Shown: in pieces, positions 46,589 to 58,900 of the stretch | Layout: the number at the start of each line of letters is the position of its first letter | Numbering within the stretch: position 1 is the first letter of the stretch | NCBI GenBank assembly: GCA_029553475.1 | Contig: JAKPKV010000137.1 | Span: 1-64,000, forward strand | Direction of reading: 5' to 3' | DNA: 64,000 nt | Source of the DNA: Armatimonadota bacterium | Lineage (GTDB): Bacteria; Armatimonadota; Hebobacteria; CAIYQO01 | The notes under the pieces: model-generated | Seen by the model: the letters and a program-made list of their open reading frames with translations, nothing else | Databases searched by the model: none | What the model was told of the DNA's origin: nothing | Made by a program: the position numbers and the translations under genes

Positions 46589-47656
46589 TCACGACGCGCT
46601 GGCCAGCAGCGCCTCGCGCACGGCGTCTTTTGACGGATAGGTATCGAACCCCAGGCGCTCGGCGCGCTGGCACCACGGGCACGCGCCGAACCCGGTGCGG
46701 AAGACGTGCTGCGGATTCGCCTTGCAGGTGGTGAGGCTGTTTTCCGCGTGATCCAATGCCTGCTGCCAGTCGGCGGCCGTCGGGCGCTCCGCCGGATGGG
46801 CGTGGCCGTGGTCGAAACAGAGCCGCACCAGATTGCGCACCTCGGGATGGAGGATGCCGATGGGCGGCGCGGTGGACATCGGCTCGTACGGCCCCCGCCG
46901 CATGGCGCTGTAGGGGAAATGCCCGGCGAGGATGCGGTCGGGGAGGGGCGGCACGTCGCCGGGGTCGGTATAGCGGCCGGCGAAGGGGTGAGTGCCTTCC
47001 ATCAGCAGCAGGAAGATCAGCACCCCCAGCCCGAAATTGTCATGCTCCGGTTTGCGATCCACCTCGCGGAAGCGCACGCCCTGCAGCTCCGGCGGGGTAT
47101 ATTCCGGCTTGCCCACCGGGCAGCGGTAGACGCCCGCTTCCGCCGGCACCTGGAAGGAGTCGGTATCCACCAGCGTGACGAGGGCCGTCTCGCTCACCAG
47201 CACGTTGGACTCGTTCACGTCGCCCACCACGTAGCCGCGGTCGTGCAGCGCGCGGAACGCCGCCGCCAGGTTGCGCGCGGTGCGCACGAGGTAGCGGTAA
47301 TGGAACAGCGGGCAGGTTTTCCGCCGCGTGCGCGGATTGTAGAAGGAAAACACCGGCCGCATGTGCTCCACGCGGGGCATGACGTAGCCCATGAAGCGTG
47401 GCGGCGCCTCGTCGGTCAGGAGCCGGTCGGTCGGCCAGGCGATGGACGGGTGCCCGCGCGCGGACATCGGATCAACCGGCGGGCGGGCGATCATCGCGTC
47501 CAGCTTCATCGCGCGGTCAAGGGTGGGACGATGGTACACTTTCGCGATCAGCAGCTCGGTGCCGACGATGGGATACAGGCCGGCTTCGCCGCCCCGGGCT
47601 ATCGGGGCGGCGGCGATGGTGAGGATGTCTCCACTCCGCTCAAGTCGCAATCGCAT
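46589..47656 (-). CDS. Serine/threonine kinase-like protein of a TerY-P type triad
   Basis: 355 residues. Kinase landmarks are present in modified form: the glycine loop RGGEAG (21-26), Lys39 (LIAKVYH), catalytic Asp146 with Asn151 in VVGDVNESNVLV (HRD replaced by VGD), and DTD at 164-166 in place of DFG. The C-terminus has C-x6-H and CPWC, a likely zinc knuckle. The gene is 15 bases downstream of a PP2C gene and belongs to the operon VWA-PP2C-kinase. This arrangement is known from stress-response loci as the TerY-P triad. No Ter transporter or TerD gene lies in this window. Confidence 0.82.
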   Translation of the reverse strand: MRLRLERSGDILTIAAAPIARGGEAGLYPIVGTELLIAKVYHRPTLDRAMKLDAMIARPPVDPMSARGHPSIAWPTDRLLTDEAPPRFMGYVMPRVEHMRPVFSFYNPRTRRKTCPLFHYRYLVRTARNLAAAFRALHDRGYVVGDVNESNVLVSETALVTLVDTDSFQVPAEAGVYRCPVGKPEYTPPELQGVRFREVDRKPEHDNFGLGVLIFLLLMEGTHPFAGRYTDPGDVPPLPDRILAGHFPYSAMRRGPYEPMSTAPPIGILHPEVRNLVRLCFDHGHAHPAERPTAADWQQALDHAENSLTTCKANPQHVFRTGFGACPWCQRAERLGFDTYPSKDAVREALLASAS

Positions 47657-47671
47657 GGCGCTATCCCGACG

Positions 47672-48472
47672 CTAGAGATGATGGATCGAAGCTACGACCA
47701 GCGTCAGGTCGTCATCCGCGCGTGCGGTAATGCGGTCAGACTGGAGGAACACGCGCAACTCCTCCTCTACCTCTCGCGTGTTTTCCTGCGCGGCGACCAT
47801 GTCGAAGAGCGGCAGGAAGAACGCCGGATGCGGCCGGCCTTCCGGCATCTTCAGCGCCAGCATCTGCAAGCCGTCGGAGAAGACCGCCACGCCGCGCACC
47901 GAGCCGTGCCAGATGGAAAACTGCGCGGCGTCCTGATAATTCGGGGCGGTGAAAAAGAACGTTTCGTTCAGATGCTCGCCGCGCTGCGGCGCGGTGACCG
48001 CCTCCACCTCGCCCTCTTCGGTGAGCACCACGCAGGCGCCATCGCCCACCTGCACGCAGGCGACGGTATCCAGGGTGACCACGGCGAGGATCAGCGTGGT
48101 GGCCAGCTCGCGGGTGGTCACCTTGCGTTTGTCGGCGACGGCGGTCACCGATTCGTGGGCGGTTTCCAGCGCGGCCAGCAGCAACTGCCGCCATTCCTCA
48201 TCGCGCGTCGGCAACTGCCCGTTCATCAATTCGGCGACCCAGTCTACCGATGACACCGCGGCGCGCGCGGCGCCAAGCTGCGACAAGCTGGCGGAGCCCG
48301 CGCCGTCCGCCACGGCGACGACCATGGCGGCGCCGGGGAACTCGCGCCAGAAATGCGCGTCCTGACACGGCTGGTTCCGCTTCACGTGCGACACGCCGCG
48401 CACCGACACCCCGGCCACGTGCCAGTGTGCTTTTGTCGCGGTGGCCAGCTCGCGCGGGGGCAGACCGGTCAC
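47672..48472 (-). CDS. PP2C-type protein phosphatase of a TerY-P type triad
   Basis: 266 residues, GTG start overlapping the stop of the VWA gene (GTGA), so translation is coupled. The PP2C metal-binding motifs are visible: an early region with QDAHF, VVAVADGAGSA (metal-binding Asp) and a late VFSDGLQML. The protein is short, like the PP2C_2 family that accompanies VWA and kinase genes. It probably reverses phosphorylation by the kinase encoded next. No membrane segment is present. The targets are unknown. Confidence 0.85.
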   Translation of the reverse strand: MTGLPPRELATATKAHWHVAGVSVRGVSHVKRNQPCQDAHFWREFPGAAMVVAVADGAGSASLSQLGAARAAVSSVDWVAELMNGQLPTRDEEWRQLLLAALETAHESVTAVADKRKVTTRELATTLILAVVTLDTVACVQVGDGACVVLTEEGEVEAVTAPQRGEHLNETFFFTAPNYQDAAQFSIWHGSVRGVAVFSDGLQMLALKMPEGRPHPAFFLPLFDMVAAQENTREVEEELRVFLQSDRITARADDDLTLVVASIHHL

Positions 48473-49131
48473 ATCACCCCTCCTCCGGGCGGCGGCAGGG
48501 GCACTTGCGAGTGGGCGATCTGCTGGGTGCTGCGGGAGAGCCAGACGAAGAGCTCGACGAAGTTCAGGCCTTCCAACTCCACCGGCGGGCGCACCGCGAT
48601 CTGCCGCAGCGTCTCCATGTGGGCGCCTTTCACCGCGACGGCGAAGAAGGCCACGCGTTTTTGCTCCTCATCCTCATGCACCCGGCGCACCGCCTCGCGC
48701 ACGGAGGTCTCCGGCTCGCCTTTCGGCTTGCCGTCGGTGATCATGAAGACCCACGGGCGATAGTAGGCGATGCCGTTCGCTTTGTAGACGGACTTGCGCA
48801 TCTCCAGCAGGTCCAGCGCCTTCAAAATCGCCGAGCCCATCGGCGTGAGGCCGGCGGCTTTCAGCGTGGGGGGGGTGAAATCATCCACCGCGGTGAAGTT
48901 CTGGATGACCTTGACTTCCTGGCCGAAGGTGATGATGGCGATCTCCACCCGGCGCGCGGCCAGCGGATCGCGCACCAGATCATCATGGAAGGCGGCCAGG
49001 CCGCGGTTCAGCGCCTCAATCGGTTCGCCGCGCATGGACTTGGAAACGTCCAGCAACAGGATACACGGGCACCGGGGCTCCGGGTTTTCTGCGAACTCGA
49101 TGGCATCTCCGACACGGTAGCTATCCGGCAT
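48469..49131 (-). CDS. TerY-like von Willebrand factor A domain protein
   Basis: 220 residues, nearly all one VWA domain. The metal-ion-dependent adhesion site begins DVSKSM (D28-x-S30-x-S32), with a later Thr/Asp region (VFMITDGKPKG). TerY proteins of this size are cytosolic and occur next to a PP2C phosphatase and kinase. It is first in the operon. The upstream gap 49132-49439 contains the topA promoter on the other strand and otherwise no recognisable feature. Confidence 0.88.
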   Translation of the reverse strand: MPDSYRVGDAIEFAENPEPRCPCILLLDVSKSMRGEPIEALNRGLAAFHDDLVRDPLAARRVEIAIITFGQEVKVIQNFTAVDDFTPPTLKAAGLTPMGSAILKALDLLEMRKSVYKANGIAYYRPWVFMITDGKPKGEPETSVREAVRRVHEDEEQKRVAFFAVAVKGAHMETLRQIAVRPPVELEGLNFVELFVWLSRSTQQIAHSQVPLPPPGGGVM

Positions 49132-49375
49132 GACTCCCCCTACTCTCCGGCATCACACATCTACGTATACGCATAATCTTCTCTCACGTTTCGCCATGAG
49201 AGGCACCGACCCTTTTTATCTTATCGTGGAATGCGACAATGCGCAACATTCCCCGGAAATTGTGCGCACCGCGCGCGGCAGGGTCGGCACGGCGGCGCGC
49301 GGTACGCCCCCTGCGCGCCAGGCCCCTGCTGCGCCCGCCGGCGCGGTTTAGCGGGATGGGGCGCGCGGGAATCCC

Positions 49376-49404
49376 TTGCGTGACGGCGGGAGAGTGTGTA
49401 GAAT
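49376..49404 (+). promoter_or_regulatory. topA promoter
   Basis: TTGCGT (49376-49381) and TAGAAT (49399-49404) are 17 bases apart, 35 bases upstream of the topA GTG. A GGAGG lies between them and the start. Confidence 0.6.
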
Positions 49405-49439
49405 GAACCCCGTTACGACTGTGGAGGTAACGACGGACC

Positions 49440-51716
49440 GTGGCAAAATCCCTCATCATCGTCGAGTCTCCGGCGAAAACGCGGACGATCAAAGCGTATC
49501 TGGGCGATCACTATGAGATCATGGCCTCGATGGGACACGTGCGCGACCTGCCCGAAAGCGGGCTGGGCGTGGACGTGCAGCGCGCGTTCGCCCCGGAATA
49601 CGTGACCATCAAAGAAAAATCCGAGACGCTGTCCCGCCTGCGCAAGGCGGTGAAGGCGGCGGAGATCGTGTACCTCGCGACGGACCCGGATCGCGAAGGG
49701 GAGGCCATCGCCTGGCACCTGCGCGAGGCGCTGCACCTGGATGGGGCGCAGCGCATCGAGTTCAACGAGATCACGAAAAGCGCGGTGACCGCCGCGCTGG
49801 CGCACCCGCGCGAGATTGACATGCAGCGGGTGAACGCCCAGCAGGCGCGGCGCGTGCTCGACCGGCTGGTGGGCTATCAGCTCAGTCCGCTGCTCTGGCG
49901 CAAGGTGCGCCGCGGCCTTTCCGCCGGCCGCGTGCAGTCGGTGGCGGTGAAGCTCATCTGCGACCGCGAGCGCGAAATCACCGCCTTCGTGAGCGAAGAA
50001 TACTGGACGATCATCGCCCACCTCACCCCCGCCGGCGAGCGAGACGCCGTCGAGCCGCCCACGTTCACCGCCAAGCTCATCGCCCGCGACGGCGAGAAGA
50101 TCAAGCTGGGCGACGAAGCCGCCGCGCGCGCCGCTGAAGCCGATCTCCAGCAGGCGCACTACACGGTAGCCAGCGTGAAGGTGTCGAAGCAGCAGCGCAA
50201 TCCGCAGCCGCCGTTCATCACCAGCACGCTGCAGCAGGAGGCGTTTCGCGCCTTCGGCTTCAGCGCGAAGCGCACGATGGCGCTGGCGCAGCAGCTGTAC
50301 GAGGGCGTGGAGCTAGGCGCGGACGGCCACGCCGGCCTCATCACCTATATGCGCACCGACTCCACCCGCGTCTCCCACGAGGCGCAGGCGCAGGCGCGCG
50401 CCTACATCGAGGCGCGGTTCGGCGCGGATTACCTGCCGAAGGGCGAGCGGAAGGCGAAGGCGGTGAAAGGCGCGCAGGAGGCGCACGAGGCGATCCGCCC
50501 GACGGACGTCACCCGCGCGCCGGACACCCTCGCCGGGTATCTCAACGCCGATCAGCTCAAGCTGTACCGGCTCATCTGGCGGCGCTTCCTCGCCAGCCAG
50601 TTGGCGGCGGCAGTGCTGGAGGTGATGGTGGTGGACGTGACCGCCGGCGCCTACACGCTGCGCGCGAACGGCCAGCGCGTCATCTTCCCCGGCTACCTGA
50701 CGCTGTCGCCCGACCGGCAGGAGTCGGAATTCCTGCCCCCGGTGCACGACGGCGATCCGCTGGACCTGCAGAAGCTGGACACCGAGCAGCACTTCACCGA
50801 GCCGCTGCCGCGCTACACCGAGGCCACGCTGGTGAAGGCGCTGGAGAGCCGCGGCATCGGCCGGCCGTCCACCTTCGCCACCATCATCAGCACCATCCTG
50901 GACCGGCGCTACGTCTTCCAGGAGAGCCGCAAATTCCACCCGACGGGCCTGGGCATGGTGGTGACGGAGCAGTTGGAAAAGCATTTTCCCAATATCGTGG
51001 ATTATGACTTCACCGCGCGCATGGAGGGGCAGCTCGACGAGGTGGAAGAGGGCGACGCCGACTGGGTGAAGCTGCTGGAGGAGTTTTACGGCCCCTTCCA
51101 GCGCGCGCTGGATACCGCGGCGGAGACGATGGAGCGCATCACGGTGCCGGCGGTGCCGCTGGAGCACCCCTGCCCGCAGTGCGGCAAGCAGCTCGTGCTG
51201 CGCGAGGGGAAATTCGGGCGTTTCGTGGCCTGCACCGGTTTTCCGGAGTGCGCCTTCACCGCCGAGGAGCAGACCTTCGTGCAGAAGGATGACGGGGAGG
51301 GCGAGAAGCCGGAGGGCGACGCCGCCGCGCCGGAGGCGCCGGCGGAACACCCCCCGTGTGAACAATGCGGCGCGCCGATGGTGCAGCGCCGCAGCCGCCG
51401 CGGGCCGTTCCTCGGCTGCTCGCGCTACCCGGAATGCCAGCACATCCGCCAGCTGCCCGGCGAAAAACCGCGCGAAGCCAAAGCGCCCGCGCCGTGGACG
51501 AGCGTCGCCTGCGAGAAATGCGGCCGCCCGATGGCGCTGCGCAGCAGCAAACGCGGCCAGTTCCTCGGCTGCACCGGCTTCCCCCGCTGCCGCACCATCA
51601 AGCAGCTCCCGCCGGAAGGGGAATATACCCTCCTCACCCCGGAAGAGGTGGAGGCGCTGAAAGCGAAGACGGAGAAGAAGACGGTGGGGAAGAAGGCGAC
51701 GAAGACGGCGGAATAA
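49440..51716 (+). CDS. topA: DNA topoisomerase I
   Basis: 758 residues, GTG start. TopA relaxes negative supercoils by single-strand passage. The Toprim domain has IVESPAKT at the N-terminus and DPDREGEAIAWHL. The active-site Tyr303 is in ITYMRTDSTRVS. Three C-terminal Cys4 zinc ribbons follow (CPQCGKQLVL, CEQCGAPMVQ and CEKCGRPMAL, each closing with a C-x5-C pair such as CTGFPEC). A Lys-rich tail ends the protein (EKKTVGKKATKTAE). All parts look complete. A perfect-stem hairpin follows its stop. Confidence 0.98.
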   Translation: MAKSLIIVESPAKTRTIKAYLGDHYEIMASMGHVRDLPESGLGVDVQRAFAPEYVTIKEKSETLSRLRKAVKAAEIVYLATDPDREGEAIAWHLREALHLDGAQRIEFNEITKSAVTAALAHPREIDMQRVNAQQARRVLDRLVGYQLSPLLWRKVRRGLSAGRVQSVAVKLICDREREITAFVSEEYWTIIAHLTPAGERDAVEPPTFTAKLIARDGEKIKLGDEAAARAAEADLQQAHYTVASVKVSKQQRNPQPPFITSTLQQEAFRAFGFSAKRTMALAQQLYEGVELGADGHAGLITYMRTDSTRVSHEAQAQARAYIEARFGADYLPKGERKAKAVKGAQEAHEAIRPTDVTRAPDTLAGYLNADQLKLYRLIWRRFLASQLAAAVLEVMVVDVTAGAYTLRANGQRVIFPGYLTLSPDRQESEFLPPVHDGDPLDLQKLDTEQHFTEPLPRYTEATLVKALESRGIGRPSTFATIISTILDRRYVFQESRKFHPTGLGMVVTEQLEKHFPNIVDYDFTARMEGQLDEVEEGDADWVKLLEEFYGPFQRALDTAAETMERITVPAVPLEHPCPQCGKQLVLREGKFGRFVACTGFPECAFTAEEQTFVQKDDGEGEKPEGDAAAPEAPAEHPPCEQCGAPMVQRRSRRGPFLGCSRYPECQHIRQLPGEKPREAKAPAPWTSVACEKCGRPMALRSSKRGQFLGCTGFPRCRTIKQLPPEGEYTLLTPEEVEALKAKTEKKTVGKKATKTAE

Positions 51717-51721
51717 TCACC

Positions 51722-51743
51722 GGGCCACCCATGAGGGTGGCCC
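51722..51743 (+). terminator. topA terminator hairpin
   Basis: GGGCCACCC, loop ATGA, GGGTGGCCC: a perfect 9-bp stem right after the topA stop. No U-run follows. It sits between topA and the convergent DUF433 gene, so it may serve both. Confidence 0.65.
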
Positions 51744-51795
51744 GTGAAATTATTGCCGGAGTTGCCGGGACATTACTTATTCGTCATCGTCGTCG

Positions 51796-52101
51796 TCATC
51801 GTGAAATTATTGCCGGAGCGGCCGGGGGAGGGGTGGTCGTGAGACCGTCACGCCCTTCTCCCCCTGGGAGAAGGGGTGGGGATGAGGGAAGTTCCGCCTC
51901 TTCCGCGCGCCAGGCGGCGTATGCCAGCGCGGCGCGAATATCCTCCTCCTCAAGGTATGGATAGGCCTGCAGCACCTGCGCGGCGGTATGCCCGGTCGCC
52001 AGCAGACCGACGACGGTGCCGACGGTGACGCGCAGGCCGCGGATGCACGGCTTTCCGCCCATGACTTCCGGATTCATGGTGATGCGTTCGATCTGTTCCA
52101 T
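51796..52101 (-). CDS. DUF433-family antitoxin-like protein with a repeat-derived tail
   Basis: 101 residues. The first 70 are a typical DUF433 winged HTH (ERITMNPEVMGGKPCIRGLRVTVGTVVGLL, then LEEEDIRAALAYAAW). Family members are antitoxins usually paired with a PIN-like toxin; no partner is present here. The last 30 residues (LPSSPPLLPGGEGRDGL and on) are encoded by a C/T-rich hairpin, and a 19-base direct repeat (51743-51761, 51800-51818) runs through the stop region. It seems the original C-terminus was replaced by a repeat. The gene begins directly beside the copy of the uvrA tail repeat at 52103. Confidence 0.75.
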   Translation of the reverse strand: MEQIERITMNPEVMGGKPCIRGLRVTVGTVVGLLATGHTAAQVLQAYPYLEEEDIRAALAYAAWRAEEAELPSSPPLLPGGEGRDGLTTTPPPAAPAIISR

Positions 52102-52102
52102 A

Positions 52103-52194
52103 CGCGTATGGTACCACCATCACACGGGCGGGCAGGATGCCCGCGCTCCCACCTGCGCTCCCACCTTCATTTACACGCTCACCAGCCGCGCCCG
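52103..52194. repeat. Copy A of the uvrA-tail/promoter repeat
   Basis: About 80 bases match copy B (52666-52745). The order is CGCGTAT, GTACCAC, a GCGGGCAGGATGCCCGC hairpin (52128-52144), then the last 24 bases of uvrA (TTTACACGCTCACCAGCCGC). Copy A has a 12-base internal duplication and a changed -10 (TACCAT versus TACAAT). Confidence 0.8.
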
Positions 52195-52204
52195 ACCCGA
52201 TGAT

Positions 52205-52432
52205 TTACTGCTCATATTCAAAGAGGGTGCGTGACAACCCGGACTGCCGAATGATGGATAGGAGCGTACCCACGCGCACCACGGCATGGTCGGGCACCGG
52301 CACGGTGATGGTCGAGTTCTGCATGCGCTTTTGCATCACCAGATGGCTGCCGCGTTGGCGGATGGATACGAAACCATGCACGGCGAGGATCGCACAGACC
52401 TCTCTCCCCGACAGCGTTTTTAGCCTACCCAA
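52205..52432 (-). CDS. hicA: HicA-type mRNA interferase toxin
   Basis: 75 residues from a TTG start at 52432 that overlaps the stop region of hicB by 8 bases. The HicA double-stranded-RNA-binding fold is recognisable: GRLKTLSGREVCAILAVHGF, the catalytic His in RQRGSHLVMQK, and VPVPDHAVVRVGTLLSIIRQSGLS. The toxin cleaves mRNA in translation-limited conditions. The expected G-S-H is present, so it looks active. The rare start and the overlap would keep its level below the antitoxin, as in other hicBA orders. It lies between two copies of a repeat made from the uvrA end. Confidence 0.88.
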   Translation of the reverse strand: MGRLKTLSGREVCAILAVHGFVSIRQRGSHLVMQKRMQNSTITVPVPDHAVVRVGTLLSIIRQSGLSRTLFEYEQ

Positions 52433-52652
52433 CCGCCACCTCCAGCCGGGTGATGAAGACTTCCGCGTGCAGGCGGTCGTGGATTTCGGCCGGAGAAGCC
52501 GTTTCGAAGAAGAGTTCCAGCGCCTCGATGAGGTTGCGGCGCGCATGCTCCACGGATTCTCCCTGGCTGGCGATATCCACCTCCGGGCACAGCGCCACGT
52601 ACCCGTCATCCTCCCGTTCGATGATCGCCGTCAGTTGTACCGATTGTTTCAT
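52425..52652 (-). CDS. hicB: HicB-type antitoxin
   Basis: 75 residues from the ATG at 52652, with GGAGG upstream. The HicB fold is seen as SVQLTAIIEREDDGYVALCPEVDIASQGESVEHARRNLIEALELFFE. The usual C-terminal DNA-binding region is absent or very short, so transcriptional control may be weak. It is the first gene of a hicB-hicA pair. Its promoter is the -10-like TACAAT in repeat copy B directly upstream. Confidence 0.87.
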   Translation of the reverse strand: MKQSVQLTAIIEREDDGYVALCPEVDIASQGESVEHARRNLIEALELFFETASPAEIHDRLHAEVFITRLEVAVG

Positions 52653-52665
52653 GCCGATGCCTCCG

Positions 52666-52721
52666 CGCGTATTGTACCACAATCACACGGGCGGGCAGGA
52701 TGCCCGCGCTCCCATCTTTAT

Positions 52722-52745
<24 letters not shown>
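52666..52745. repeat. Copy B of the uvrA-tail/promoter repeat
   Basis: Begins CGCGTATTGTACCAC, includes the GCGGGCAGGATGCCCGC hairpin (52691-52707) and runs into the last codons of uvrA. On the minus strand it provides a uvrA terminator followed by a -10 (TACAAT) for hicB. The parallel copy A is at 52103-52194. Confidence 0.8.
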
Positions 52746-55562
<2,817 letters not shown>

Positions 55563-55647
55563 GGTGTTGTTCCGCCACCGTCATGCAGGGATGAATCACC
55601 GGATTATAGCACATTTGTATGCCGATTGTCCGCGGGCGGGCGGTGAT

Positions 55648-55823
55648 GTAACAGTTCAGTCTTGTCAGCATGATGTAGCGCCTGTCCGCACACCTCTCCC
55701 CTAAGCGGGGAGGGGAGCACCGGATCTGTACACCCATCACTCCCCCTTCCCTCGCAGGGAAGGGGGGTGGGGGGGGTAGGTGTGCCATCAATCGGCGAAA
55801 TGCTGACAGGACTGAACGGTTAC
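55648..55823. repeat. MITE-like element with 23-bp terminal inverted repeats
   Basis: Ends 55648-55670 (GTAACAGTTCAGTCTTGTCA) and 55801-55823 are reverse complements with two mismatches. Inside are two hairpins (CCCCTAAGCGGGGAGGGG region, and CCCCCTTCCCTCGCAGGGAAGGGGG). The segment GGAGCACCGGATCTG...CATCACTCCCCCTTCCCT matches the reverse complement of 27190-27250. It is non-coding. Confidence 0.78.
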
Positions 55824-55911
55824 GCGGTGACGGAGGAAATGGGCGGGCGAGCGTCCACGCGAGCCGACGATTTCCGCGCGGCGACGCCCGCCTCCCCTAC
55901 TCCTCCCACGC

Positions 55912-58900
55912 CTACCAGTTGCGGAAGATGGGCGGCTGCTCCAACGCGCGCAGGGTGAAGCTGTGCTCGCCGGGCAGCACCGGGACGATGAGGATGCCGC
56001 CGCGGTTGCGCGCATCGTACGGATTCCCCGTCTTCGCGATATCGCCCAGTTGGAAGTCGCCGGAGGTGCCGGGGGCGTAGGTCTGGCCGTCCACCACCAG
56101 CGTCGGCAGGCGGTCGAGGCCGGCGGGGCGCGTGAGGTAGAGGAAGCGGCCCAGTCCCTGCGTGCGTCCGGTGATCCGGTCCTTGCTGAAGGTGACGGTA
56201 TAGGGGCCTTCGCAGCCCCAGGCGACGAGGTCGCCAGCGGCGATGCGCGCGCCTTCCAGCATCGTGAGCGTCACGGTGCCGGCTTTCTCGTCTACCAGGA
56301 TGCCGCCGCGGTGCCCCCGGAAATGCACGCCGTCGCGGGTGAGATCCAGCGGCTCTGCGGAGTCGAATTGCCAGGCATAGCCGCCGTTAAAGGTGAGCTT
56401 CGCGACCCCGGGCTGCACGGCTTCGCGCTTCGCCCCTTTCGGCGTGGTCACGATGATGGGGTGCTTCGTCACCCACGCCGTGCCCATATTGCTGCCGTCC
56501 AGCTTCGCGATGGGGATCACCCTGGTCATCGGGGCGCCGGAAATCCCCGTGCCGCGGTAGCGCACCGTCCCGCCGCCCTCGCCCAGCACCAGATGCACCG
56601 CATCCGCGTACACCCGCACCGCGCCCGCCGTGCCGTGGAACTCAATATCCCCATCCTGGTAGTCCATCGGCCTCTCACTCAGGAACACGTAGTCCGTGCC
56701 CTCGCTGGTGGTGATCTTCACCACGCCTTCGGCGAGACGCTCATATTTCGGCGCAGCTTCGTTGGCGCCTTGCGGGTACAGGGCGACGAGGATGTCCTGC
56801 CCGGCGGGGATGGGGCCGGCGGCGGTGACGGTCATCGTCTCCTCGGCAGTGGCGCCGTCCAGCGGGTTGCCGGCCTGCTTCCAGAGCATCGCCGCGCGGT
56901 TGTAGAGCGGGCCTCTGGAGGTGGCCTGGCGCGATTCCAGCGTCACCGCCGCCGGCTGCAGGAAGTGGATGTCCAGCTTCGGCCCCCACGGGGTGGTGTA
57001 GACCAGCCCGTCCGGCTTCGGCGTGACGCGCGTCGTCTCGCCGCCCGATTTGAAGTACCACCATTTCCGCTCCAGCGGCGCCTCGCCGAGCCTGGCAAAA
57101 CTGTCGCGGAAAATGAAGTAGTTGGGGCCGTCCGCCTTTTTCCCCTTCAGGAACATCACCTGTCGCGTCCAGCGCTGCGGCGCGTAATCGCCGTAGCCAC
57201 GCAGGTAGTCGGCGGAGTCGCTGGTGAAGAAGCGGTGCACCTGGGAGGCCGGCCCGCCGCCCGGCCAGCCGCCAGTGTTCGTCTGCGCGCCGAAGCGCAC
57301 GCGGTTATGCCAGCCGAACGACTCATAGAGCTGCTGGAACGGCGAGTTGTTGTAGATGGCATACTGGAAGAGGCTGGCGGTGGTGAGCGGCGCCCCCTTG
57401 CTGAAGAGCATGAAGTCGCCCTGGTTGGCGTCGCAGTGGCTCACCATGTAGCCCTGGCGGTAGGAGAAGAAGGTCTCGTTCGGATCGCCCACGTGCGCGC
57501 GCATCGTCGCGCCGAAACCGGGAATCCACTTGCTTGTCAGCCGCGCCGGCACGTAATCCTTCGGCAGCTCGTTCAGCAGGTCGGCGTAGATAATCGCGCG
57601 CGGACTGAAGCCGGCGTCGTGGTGGTCTTCCTGCGGGCGGCCCAGTTGATCCCACGCCCACACCAGGTCCCGCGCGAGCTGCGGGTCGCGCGTCCGCAGG
57701 AAGGAGGCCGTCGGCAGCCACTGGGTGGGGATCATCCAGTACCCCTCGTGCCCCCAGGCGGGCAATGTGCGCGCGCCGAAGCGCGGGTCTTTCGGGGCGA
57801 TCAGGTCCAGCGGAAAACTCCCCGCCTGCGCTGCCAGGTTGGCCGTCTGACCGTCCAGCATCCCCTGGGCCTGCATCACCATCCCCGCCTGCATGCAGTG
57901 GCTGGCCGCCGCCATGTAGTAGGTGAGCAGCTCGCTCCACCCGCCGCCGGGCGCGGTGTTCATCGCCAGCTTGTAGCGCAGGTAGGCATCCGCCACGCTC
58001 ATCCACGTCTTCGCCAGCGGATGATCGGGGATGAGCGCCGCCGCCATCGGCAGCGCCATGAAGCGGTTCATCGGCATGTTCGGGTTGCCCAGGTGCGCCA
58101 TCATGCCGCGCGGGTTGAAGTCCGGCTCCGCCAGCGCGTAGCAGGTGGCGGCGATCCACGCGCGCACCTTCGCCCGCTCCTCGGGGGTGAGGTGTGCGCT
58201 GGACAGCGCCTCATCGGCGGTATTCGTCCACGCCGCCTTCTGCGCATGGCGGAAGCCCGCCACCCAGCCGGTGCTGCCCTGGTTGTCGCCGTCGCGCCCC
58301 AGGCAGCGCAGCGCGTGCCCGCGCGGGCTGCTCCAATAGCTCTCGGTCGCCAGCGTATTGAACAGCGCTTTGCACCGGTTCGCGTCGTCGGTGAAATACA
58401 GCAACCCCTTCAGCTGCTCGCCCATCGGGTGCTGGTTCAGCTTCCCTTTCCACTTCTCGACGTACGCCTTGTCGTGGATCTGCCGCGGATAGGTCACCTT
58501 CGCGTCCGCCGGCCATTCCAGCGTCCAATCCTTGTAATCGTCCAGCGTGATGTAGCCGTGGTAGCGCCGGAAGGCGCCCATCTCCTGCTGGTACTGCATC
58601 GGCCCGGTCATCAGCGCCCACTGGCGGCGGATGTGGGTATAGGGCAGCGCGGGATCATACTCGCCGGTGTGCAGCAGGCTGTTCGGATGCGGCGACACCA
58701 CCAGCGGCCAGGAGACCGCCAGCCGCCCGCCGGGATAGGTGAGGATCTCCCCGTTCGCCGACTCCGGCATGCCGCGCCAGTTGCCCGCGTGCATGGGCAT
58801 GACGCCGACGAAGGGAATCTGTTCCTTCGGCCCCGCCAGCTTCGCCCGCTCGGTGAAGCCGGCGTAATAGGCCGTCGTCGCGTAGGGATACCAGACGGCC

